Positions 44,375-56,300 of a DNA stretch of 64,000 nt are shown one piece after another. Origin of the DNA: Taudactylus pleione (taxonomy: Eukaryota; Chordata; Amphibia; Anura; Myobatrachidae). A program made the position numbers and the translations under genes. The number at the start of each line of letters is the position of its first letter. The first letter of the stretch is position 1. Below the pieces are notes generated by a model that searched no databases, was not told where the DNA came from, and was given only the letters and a program-made list of their open reading frames with translations. The DNA lies in the NCBI GenBank assembly GCA_031769625.1, contig JAUIMM010000738.1:1245501-1309500 (forward strand), written 5' to 3'.

Positions 44375-47300
44375 CTGTAATAAAAAGTATGTATATAAGC
44401 TGTGACCCTAATATCACAAAATGGGCATTATGAAGCAGCAAGTGTTGTTAAAATATTTGTGTGGGATTTACTGCTCAATGCGTACAAAGGTTATAGTAAA
44501 GGTTGATATCTTATTAACATTCCCTTAAGTACGGTACAAGCCATCCTCTGTTGTCTTATGCTGGCTACACACTATGCAATATATTGTTCGAACAGCCAAC
44601 AAACAATATATCGTAAGTGTGTCGGCTCATATGTACACGCAACATATATCTGTTAACGACTTTGTTCAGATATATTATGTCGGCTGTGTAGTCCAGCAGA
44701 TGTGATATATCTTGCAGAATATATTGTCTGCATCTGCTAGTGTGTACGGATGAACCACGGACTAACCCGGCTGCAGGAGCTGCCGACAATGGCATCATAA
44801 CTGAGCGGGTAAAATGTTTGCCCTGTTGTGATGTCTGGCCGGACCTATTGAGTGGCCGATTGGTAAGTGTGTATGCTTGCAAAATCGGTCGCTCGGTCTG
44901 TGCGTCAGTCGGCCGGCAGCTAGGTCGCTCAAGCGTGTACCCAGCATTATTGCACACACAAGTGTTGAAAATCTACTTGTACTTTAACCTTGCATATAAC
45001 AGGGGGCACAGAGCATGAATTTAAAGCCTTGCTGCAGCACAGTGTGCTATGTACTTAACAAGACTGTATCCGGTCAGGGAGTCGACAGTCAGAATGTCGA
45101 CAGACAATAGCTCCATAAGCAATATGTCGGCATACAATTAGGTTGAACTGGTTAAAATGTCGACGTAACATGTTGAAAGCATAATGCTGACTTTTTTAGG
45201 GATCAGCTAAAATAAAAAACATGCAGGCAGTCTGGTGTTATAGGCCAAGGTTTAAGAATCAGAATTTACTACTGACCTGTGCAGACTGAAGCAACTTGAT
45301 GGTAAGAGCAAGCCAATCAGGAAGCAGTTTTTCCATGTCTAGGCTGAGGACAGCCAGTGCCAACATGGAGCCCTTGAACTGCAGGAGCTGGTGAGAGGCA
45401 ACACATTGTAGAAGCTGATGGGTTAGCAGAGCCACGTGTTGCGATGGGTTTATCTCTGGCATCCTGTCTAACAACTGAGGGCTGGTGGTCATTGCCATGG
45501 CATGGAACTGTTAACCGAGATACAAATTAGAATCCACAATATAATGTTTCAATGCTGCATCTGTAAACAGACTTCAATAATGAATTATCAGCTAGTCTGT
45601 TGAAAATATAATTATTTTATTTACACTAGTGGAAAAGGAGAACTTCTGTACACTGAGTTTCACATAATGAATAAGCTCCATCATCTTAATGCTTCCTCAT
45701 TACAATAGAAGCCAGAGCTAATGGAGCCCATAATCAGCAACCAAAAAAAAAAAAAAAAAAAAAAAAGATTTAACGAGACTGCGTTTAAGACCAAAAAGTT
45801 TTCGGAAATGGTAAATAATGTTGTCCACCATGTTGGATTTCACTGATCAATTGGGGCTATAGATTGCGAATATATATTTATAAGCAGATTTGCAGACCGT
45901 TACTAGTAAATGAGCCCTTCACGATTGGCAAATCTATTGATTGCAGAAAACAATCTGCATCTATGTATGGGCGCAGATTGGTGGATTGGAGAATCGTGAA
46001 ATCTGATTGCTGATGTATGGGCACTATTTAACACTACAGGACAATCTTCTTAGAGAGTAGTAATCTATTAAAATGGGAAATTACAGGAGTACATAATATG
46101 TGCTTGGCCTCTCTACATATTCTAGGTAGTAATTAAGTCCTTAAGCTCCAAAAACTCAGAAGCGAACTTCAACTTTAAAGGGATTCAGCAAGCACATTTC
46201 ATATAATTAGCATATGAAAATAAAAATGAACAATAAACAGTCTACCTATTTTAATTTATACTTGCATAAAACTGAACAGCAGCATGTTATAACTTGGTGG
46301 CCCTGACTAACATAGGGCTTGATTCAGCAAGGAACCCAGTTGCTAATACGCATGCCAACAGCCGAGTGTTGCGTACAGCGCATGCATTGCAGTGCGCGAA
46401 CTAGCCATTGCGATCGGGACTGTGATCGCAGTGACTATGCAGACCCATCGCAGAGTGATTGACAGGGAGTGCCGTTTGTGGGCGTTAATGGGGGGTGACC
46501 AGCCGAACGCAAGCGTGCCAGTGCGTTTGAACGCCGTTGCATGGGCGTTCACAAATTATCCACTGCGATGCCCTACGCAGCCTGAGGCTTGATAGCGTGC
46601 ACTGAAGTTAGCAATTTCTTGAGTAAGGTCAGAGCTTGTGCAAGTGTGTGTGAGGCTGCGATGGTACTCAATTTTACCAATGTTTTTGCAGTCCTGCTAA
46701 GGATTACGGATGTGTGTAAGGTAAAGTGGGCGTCCTTATGTAGTGCTACGGTGGCACTGCGATCGCAATGGATTAGCATAATATCGCAGTTGGACTGCGT
46801 GCATAAACTCTATTGCATTCGCAGTTGCGTTCCGTAGTGAAACAGGCCCACAGTCAATTGTGCAATAAATGACAGCAGATCTTCATAGAACCCCTTCAAT
46901 GCCAAGGAGCCATACTAAATGCGCATCATAGGAGGCTACCATATATCTCACACTGTGTTTTCCATATACTTCCACACAAGCTCTTCATTTGAAAATGTCT
47001 CCAATTATAGCATATTTACAATGTGAAGGAAATCCAAAGGAGTTGCCGTGTGAAGATCCCAGTTCAGTTTGTCCAAAATAATCCTCTCCATCCGGAGTAC
47101 CTCAGCCGGAGAGCAGCCACAGGAACTTCCCCGAGTCAAGACCTTGAGGACAGGAATACTCTATAAAAGAGAATTACATTACATCTGTTGACATGAGTAA
47201 AAGCAAACTTAAATTCAAGTCTAACCTCATATTGAATATATTATAATTACTATTATTAAGTACATATATAGTGCAAACATATTGCTACTCACTATGCTAT

Positions 47301-50300
47301 TAATGGTGGGAAACCAATACAAAAAAAAATCTCAAATCAACATACTGTTAACAGGAGAAGGAGATGTCCCACTTCACATGAGCTTACAATCTAAAGGCAA
47401 TCCAAGACCAGCTGTGCTGGGACTGGGTGGATGCAAGAAAGAAGAGATATGAGAAATTGTGGAAGAACCCAGCAGCCTCAGGGAATGGATTGCGCTGAGC
47501 CATCATTCCCTATATAAGTTTTATTTTGTTGTCCCAATGATAACTATTATTGTCCTGCTCTCTACAGTTACGTTAGCGTCTCAGACTATAAGGTATAAGG
47601 ATCACTGAACACCTTGTGGATCTTAATAAAGCCCCCCACCCCCATCCCTTATTACTGCACACATTGTACACAGCATATATTCCTGTAGTATTCTGATCAA
47701 TCCACTACTCCACGCCACAATTACCTATGTCTCTAGCTACCATCAGAATATTAAGCAGTTTTATGTTAAATATTATCTATTATATATTTATATTATATTT
47801 ATTATATATTTATTTAGCAATGTTAAGTCAGTAATGTGTTTACGGATGCCCTTTTGCATTTGCAAGAATCTCATTAGATCAGTGCAAAACCGTACTCCAA
47901 TAGTATACCATAGTCCAAGCTGCAAGATAATTCACTATTGGCTGGTGAGCGAGTTATGTATAAAGCTGGGTACACACAGTGATGTGTACCCAGCCGATAC
48001 GTCGGTCCGACATATCGGATCATGGGTACACAGCAGAACGAGGTAATGAAGGACGGAACAAGGTATTTATTACCTGCAATGGGGCCGCTCATGATATCGC
48101 CCGATGGGACGTGCAGCACGGCTGACCGAACGATGTTGCAAGCGTCCGTGGGAGCGCGCATATTGGCCTACACACTGAGAAACATATCACCCGGAAACAA
48201 CATATTGTGCAGACATCGCTTCAGTGTGTACCCAGACTAAGGCCCTGATTCAGAGCCGGACTCTCTGACAGAGCGCTCGCTCTGAATCAGGGCCGTCCCT
48301 GCTCCTTTTTGGAGAGGCCTCCTGGCCGCTCGCATAGCTGTGGGTGAACACCCACAGCTATAGCGAGTGGCCAAAATGATGGTTGCGATGGTCAAGACCA
48401 TCGCGACCATTGGGCTTGCGACGAGATCCTGCGGTAGGGTCTCGCTGCCGCAAGCCCAGGAGTGCTTTTGGCTCTATCAGAGCCAAAAGCACTCCCACTG
48501 ACATCACTAGTGATGTCAATGGGGCTGGACCCAGACGGTAGGTGTTCCCATGGGAACGCCTCCGTCTGGGCCAGCACGCCCACCAAAGGGGGCGTGCTGT
48601 CAATCACCATCGACAGCACACCCCCTTTGGTGCGAGACCCATAACGACGGCCTGGGCGTCGTTTTTCGGGTCTCGCGCATGCGCACGACGGAGCCGCCTC
48701 CGTCGTGCGCATGCGCACTTGGGCACCATCGACCCGCTTGCGAGCGCTTAGCGCTCGCGAGCGGGTCAGAATCAGGCCCTAAGACCTTAATAACTAGACT
48801 AAAAGAATTTAATTCTCTATTCATCAACCCTCTGAATACCCTCTCCGGCATCTTAGGTTTGTGCTAATATTCTTCCAGAACTTGAAATATTTGATGTACA
48901 TTACTTGCTATGGAAGTGTACATCAAATGTACCTGCATATACAGAAAGGAGGAGACTAAGGCCCTCATTCAGAGCCGTACGCTCTGAGCAGAGCGCACGC
49001 TCTGAATGAGGGCCGCCCTCCATGAAAATGGAGCGTCCTCCTGGACGCTCGTATAGCTGTGGGTCACCACCCACAGGCTATACGAGCGTGCAGTTTGATG
49101 GCCGCGATGGTCTTGACCATCGCGACCATCGAAACTGCGAGCCGGAGCCTGCGGTTGAGGTTTTCAACCGCAAGCTCCGGAGTGATTTTGGCTCTATCAG
49201 AGCCAAAATCACTCCCACTGACATCACTAGTGATGTCAGTGGGCCGGCTTCTGACGGGAGGCGTTCCCGTGGGAACGCCCCCATCAGGGAGGCACGCCCC
49301 CGGCATGCCTACCAAAGGGGGCATGCTGTCAATCAACATCGACAGCACGCCCCCTTTGATCAGACACAACGAGCGAAGGACTTTCCTTCGCTCGTCGCGT
49401 CTGGCGCATGCGCACGACGGAGCTCCCTCCGTCGTGCGCATGCTCAGTGCACACCATCGACCCACTTGCGAGCGGACAGCCGCTTGCGAGTGGGTCTGAA
49501 TCAGGCCCTAAGCTAATATGTGAAAGTTTTGGAGGATACTTAACACAGGAGAGGGATTTAAAAGACAGTGGACATTAAGTCCAAATAATCACAGGTGACT
49601 CTCAGGAGTCACCTGTGACTATGATAAAAAAGTGGCCTGTGTGGTACAGATAGGTTTCCCATGCACTGTATCAGTATAGATCCTGTCAATATTTCCTAAC
49701 CTAGTACAAATTATTACTGTGAAGACGTAAACCATATATAAATGGAGCCATGAAAAACATTGTTGTTGCCTTCTGGCTCTTATGGCCAGAATTAGTCTCA
49801 TGTAAGTAAAATGTTTCATTTAACTTACCTCATCCTCCTCAATGGTTTTGCTAGCAAGGAAGAAACAACTGATTGCAATGCACCGCAAGTATTTTGGATG
49901 GGCCTGCCAAGTAAAAAACAGGATAATGACACATTGTCCTTCACAAGCACATTCATCATTTCCTATTTATCAAGTTAAAACATGATTAATTTGACCCCAG
50001 AGTTAGTATTAGAATTAACGCTGTATTCCAAGAACTGTTTTCCAGAAGTCTAATTCTGCCCAATTATAGCTGTGACGTTCTGTGACTACAGTAAGTACAC
50101 GTCTGATTTAAAAAGGAAGCAAAACAACATTTCACAACATTAACTATTTATTTTGCAAATATTTCATTATTTGGCATAGGGTTATTAAACAAACAAGATT
50201 TACTAAAGCTTCTAAACATGAAAAGCAACCATATTCTAGCCATCATTTCTCTATTGCATCCTAGCAAATTAGACCAAATGATATTGGTTGCTATGGGTAA

Positions 50301-53300
50301 CACCACCACGTTTCATTTCTATAAGTTTTAGTAAGTCTACGACCCTAGTCTTGGGAAGCGCATATTATCTGACCATTGTTTTTCTTTTTTTTCCATTTAT
50401 GATTTCCCATTGGAAGTATGGACTAGTGTGCATTTTACGGGACCTAGAGCTCAAGTAATTTTGTTCCAAAAAAATCAGGGCATCAGTTACCATATAGGCT
50501 CAGGCCAAAGCGAGTCTTTTTGCATTGGTTACCAGATAAAGTCTGTGGTTTTGACTGAATAAATGGGCATCTTGTACAGGCAAGCTAGAAAAACACAGAA
50601 ACTTAAGAGAATCAACATAGCAGGATGCAGTCATAATCTCGACCGCTGGGATTCCGACATTCAGAATGCTGGCACCGGTATCCCACCGCCGGGATCCCGA
50701 AGGCAAGGGTTAGGGGTTAGGGTTAGGCTGCAGGGGAGGGAGGTTAGGTTTAGGCTGCGGGAAGGGAGGGTTAGGTTAAGGCACTAAGGGGAGGAGGGTT
50801 AGGCTTACTTGCCTGGAAGCGTAGGGAATGTAACCTGGTCGGGATGCCGGCGTCGGGATTCTGACCGGCGGGATCCCGAGTGCCGGCATCCCGTACCCAT
50901 TCCAACGAGGCATAGCGTTTACAATAAGTGTTTTAGGCTGACACACTAGTTCAGTAACAAACCTTGCATTTTGCAATTTCATTTGTGACAGTATCAATGA
51001 ATCTACCTAGAATATGATGGGCAGATATGTTTGTGTGACACTAGAGTCCAAGCAGTGGATTTAGAGCTAAAGCATACTTGTGTTGTATTATACAGAGATT
51101 TAGCACTGTATACAGTTTGCTGCCTTGTGACATTACCCTGACACACATAACCAACATTTTACCAAATTTAAAAAACTCATGTCGTTCTGATGTATAAAAC
51201 AATGACATCCAATATGCATCAGTAAAAACATATAGGACGCATATTTTATATACAGTCAGGTGCATAAATATTGGGACATTGACAGAATTTTCAGATTTTG
51301 GCCTCTATTCACCACCACAATGGCTTTGAAATGAAACAAACAAGATGTGCTTTAACTGCAGACTTTCAGATTTAATTTGAGGGTAATTACATCCAAATCA
51401 GGTGAACGGTGTAGGAATTACAACGGTTTCTATATGTGCCTCCCACTTTTTAAGGGGCCAAAAGTAACGGGACTATTAACTCAAAAGCTATTTCATGGAC
51501 AGGTGTGGGCTATTCCCTCATTATTTCATTATCAATTAAGCAGGTAAAAGGTCTGGAGTTGATTCTAGGTGTGACATTTGCATTTGGAATCAGTTGCTGT
51601 CGACTCTCAATATGAGATCCAAAGAGCTGTCACTATCAGTGAAGAAAGCCATCATTAGGCTGAAAAATCAAAACAAACCCATCAGAGAGATAGCAAAAAC
51701 CATTAGGTGTGGCCAAATCAACTGTTTGGAACATTCTTAAAAAGAAAGAACGCACCAGAGAGCTCAGCAACACCAAAAGACCCGGAAGACCACGGAAAAT
51801 AACTGTGGTGGATGACAAAAGAATTATTTCCCTGGTGAAGAAAAACCCCTTCACAACAGTTGGCCAAATCAAGAACACTCTCTAGGAGGTAGGTGTATAT
51901 GTGTCAAAGTCAACAATCAAGAGAAGACTTCACAAGAGTGAATATAGAGGGTTCACCACAAGATGTAAACCATTGGTGAGCCACAAAAACAGGAAGACCA
52001 GATTAGAGTTTGCCAAACAACATCTAAAAAAGCCATTACAGTTCTGGAACAACATCCTATGGACAGATGAGACAAAGATCAACTTGTACCAGAGTGATGG
52101 GAAGAGAAGAGTATGGAGAAGGAAAGGAACTGCTCATGATCCAAAACATACCACCTCATCAGTGAAGCATGGTGGTGGTAGTGTCATGGCGTGGGCATGT
52201 ATGGCTGCCAATGGAACTGGTTCCCTTGTATTTATTGATGATGTGACTGCTGACAAAAGCAGCAGAATGAATTCTGAAGTGTTTCGGGCAATATTACATG
52301 CTCATATTCAGTCAAATGCTTCAGAACTCATTGGACGGCGGGTCATAGTGCAGATGGAGAATGACCCGAAGCATACTGCAAAAGCAACCAAAGAGTTTTT
52401 AAGGCTAAAAAGTGGAATTTTATGCAATGGCCAAGTCAATCCCCTGACCTGAATCCGATTGAGCATGCATTTCACAAAGACAAAACTGAACGGAAAATGC
52501 CCCAAGAACAAGTAGGAACTAAAGACATTTGCAGTAGAGGCCTGGCAGAGCATCACCAGGGATGAAACCCAGCGTCTGGTGATGTCTATGTGTTCCAGAC
52601 TTCAGGCTGTAATTGCCTGCAAAGGATTTGCAACAAAATATTAAAAAGTGAAAGTTAGATTTAGGATTGCTTAGTTTGTCCCATTACTTTTGGCCCCTCA
52701 AAAAGTGGGAGGCACATATAGAAACCGTTGTAATTAATACATTATGATTTGGATGTAATTACCCTCAAACTAAATCTGAAAGTCTGCAGTTAAAGCACAT
52801 CTTGTTTGTTTCATTTCAAAGCCATTGTGGTGGTGAATAGCGGCCAAAATATGAAAATTGTACCTGACTGTATGATAGATAGAAAAAAACAACTCATTCT
52901 AGTCCCATGTTACTATTAAATCCTCAATGGTATAAACCGACTTAAGCAAGACTGTTTGCTTGATACTGGCCCAAGGGCCTGATTCAGAGATGTACACTAT
53001 AAAGCATTGATGCTGCGTACCTGGACTGCTAATGCAGCAGGAGGCATCGCAAATCCAAGTGCTGCGTGTGAAGACGCAGCATCGAATCACTATTGCGACC
53101 ATCAATCTAGCTCAGTAAGTCTAAGCTTACTCAGAATGACCGCCGGAAACTGCTCAGCCAGGGCCAGGAAATCTGCTGTGGACCCTAGCCTCAGCACAAC
53201 TGGGGCGACACGAACACAGTTTTGTAAACCAGTCAGCATCACCACACAGCTACTTTTAGGCAATTCAGGTAGGTCGCTGTATATTTCAAAAAATCCATAT

Positions 53301-56300
53301 AAGCGAGAAAGTGTAAGAGTGTGTGTGTTTGTGTTCTTGATCCATGGCCAGAGTTTTGTACCTAGCTCTACCAAATTGGCATGATGGTGATGTAATGTGA
53401 CAGTTAGGGGCTGACTGGTTGGCACTGTATCCGTCCACTTTATCTCTCACCAAGGCTTAGTACATAGTCCCCTAAGTTTCAGAATTACCATGCCACTAAA
53501 AAAAAAAAAAACGATCCAGTCTGGGTCACAGCTTCTCAGCTGCTAGAAGTGAAAAGGAGTAAATGACTGACTGCACAGGTTTCATGAGCATGAGGGCTCA
53601 ATCCAACAGATCAGCAAATAAAAGATCTTTGAGAATGTGTTTCCCTAAAAAAGTTTGCAGTCAATATTTATAATACATATCAATTATGCCCTTAGTATTA
53701 TGTTGCATGGTTCCACCAAAAAGCACAACTAAGCCTGCAAACGGTGCGCCCAAGAGTAGGGGTCAACAATGCAAAATAATCCTAAGGAAAAGGAAGAAAA
53801 GGACTCTTATTGGGGGCACACTTTATCAGGAAACAAACACACTACTCATAGGTGCATATCATAATATATTGGTCCAAATAATGCTCCTCATTGTACTAAT
53901 TCTGACCACTAACAAAATGTATATATGGCTGTAATTAAAACTTTACTTTTAATATAATACTAATAAAATAGTTTATTTAAGAAGAATAGTGATGTGAGAA
54001 GATACTTCATACTTATATCTACCAAGCAAAGATATAGAGATTCAACAATCTCTCATAAGTGTTCATTTCGAAGAACCAAATGTGAATCGTTGAGTATGTT
54101 CTGTGTGTGGCAGAAATAATTATTATCTATCAGTCTCACATAGAATTAATATTCAAAGCCTCTGCGCTGACGGTTCAAATATAAATACTTGTAATATAAT
54201 CTCAAAAATATACGCCAGCATAGCATATGGCTACATGAAAAACGAATGGCGAAAATAACCAAATCAAGATATAAGCAAAATTGACAGCCTGTGCTGTAAG
54301 ATCTCAGCGGCAGTAGCACGCAGCTGTCATGCAGGTCACTGAATAGGTCTAGGCGGCAGTGTATGGAAGGCCGGCTGGCGCACACGTGACCCGTCTGGGT
54401 AGTGTCTGACGTACGTTTCGCAAAAAGGTGCTTGGTCTCAGAATAGAGGGCATGACAGCCGCGTGCTACTGCCAGATGGGGACTGTCGCTGAGAATTGCT
54501 CGCTGAACTGACAATGAGCAGTACCCCTGCCGCGGTGTATCAAGACACAGAGCAGGTTTTTAACAACTTTTGTGGTAAATATATCACATATCTTGTCACT
54601 ATCTTTACTGTTAGGTTGCCTTTGGATTAATCGGATTTGTCCTGCTCTATATTGTACACAGCAACAAGGCAGCTAGCCTCAGACCCCTGGGACTTGATAT
54701 GAGGATTGATTTATTGGACAGTGAACTTTATTTGCTATATATCATAAATAGGGCAGGTTTACCTGGACAATATGTTATGAATACAGCCTGCAATTATTAT
54801 TGGATCATATGCACTTTAGTTTCATAGTATTACCATTGGACAGTGAACGTTTTTTTATTTTATGAATTTTTTCTCCTAAGATACATACCTGCTAAAATTA
54901 TTGAAAATAGGGCAGGCTAACCTGGACAATGTTACAAAGACCTCTGGGTTAAAGAGAGTGTACCCTGCCTGGGTAGTAATTTGCAATATATACTGGATTA
55001 TATGCACTCTAGCTTCCCAGTATTAACATTGGACTGATTGGACAGTGGGCCTGATTCAGACCCGGACACTATGCTGTGCTAGCTCGCAATGAGTGATTTT
55101 ATGCAATCTGCGCATGCGTATGAGTCGCAATGCGCGTGCGCGAACCAGTCATTGCGATGGGAAAGTGCTCGCCCGTAGCCCGGCCGCTATTTTGAGTGAC
55201 AGATAGTGCCATTTGTGGGTGGTAACAGGGGAAGGTGCTTGTAAATGGGGGTATGGATGTGCGAACGCAGGTGTGCCCGACCATCAGAACAGCGTTTAAT
55301 GGGTGTGCATCATTACACACGTGACTGGGTTGTATTTTAGCCTGAACTGCTCGCAATGTTGTGGTGGTAAAAGGCTCCCACAAGCGCTGCGAGCAGCTCC
55401 GATGGTTCTCAATGTTCCCGATTAATCCTAGAACTGCCGGAGATGACGTGTGTTGCGAGTGTCAAAGGGGCGTCTTTATACAGGTGCGAGCACATAGTGC
55501 GGCCGCTCTCTATTAGTGGGCGGCTTTATGCGACGCAGTGCGAGCACATGATTTAAATAGCCGGCCCCTTTTAGCCAGCGACCGGCTGCAAACAGCTTCC
55601 GGGTCTGAATCAGGCCCAGTGAACCTTATTTTCAGTCTCCTTACACACACCTGTTATAGCAATGGGTGCAGTTTTACGCTGATAAAATGCCATATATACT
55701 TCTGTGTAAAGGAGACTTTACCCTATTTTTTGGAATAGCTTGTAATGTACATTAGATTACAAGCACTCCATTTTTCCAATCTTATTATTCTTGTTTTATC
55801 TTTTCTGCAGCGCTGCAATTATTTTGGTTAAACACACTGGGACTCCAGTATGATATATATACACCATTGTTATTAATTAGTTATTGGTTTTGAAAATTAT
55901 GAATTTTTTACATACCTTTATTCATGAATTCGATGGGGTCTGGGGATTGATCCAATTAATGCATTATTGCATTTTTTCAGTGATAATGTCTGATGTGTAG
56001 ATAGAAATGTTTATTGCATCATAAGATGGAGGCATAAGGCTGACAGATTATTACAGCACAGGCTGTCAATTTTGCTTATATCTTGATCGGTTATTTTTTC
56101 GCCATTGGTTTGTCATGTAGCCGTATGATATGCTGGCATATATTTTGAGATTATATTACTACAAGTATTTATATTTGAACAGTCAGTGCAGAGGCTTTGA
56201 ATATTAATTCTATGTGAGACTGATAGATAATTATTTCTGCCACACACAGAACACACTCAATAATACACAGTTGGTTCTTAGAAATGAACACTTATGAGAG

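Noticed and set aside
48358..49516. Open frames of up to 164 codons, rich in Arg, Pro and Ser
   Set aside because: They follow the hairpin-chain elements exactly, and no codon-usage or domain signal supports a protein.
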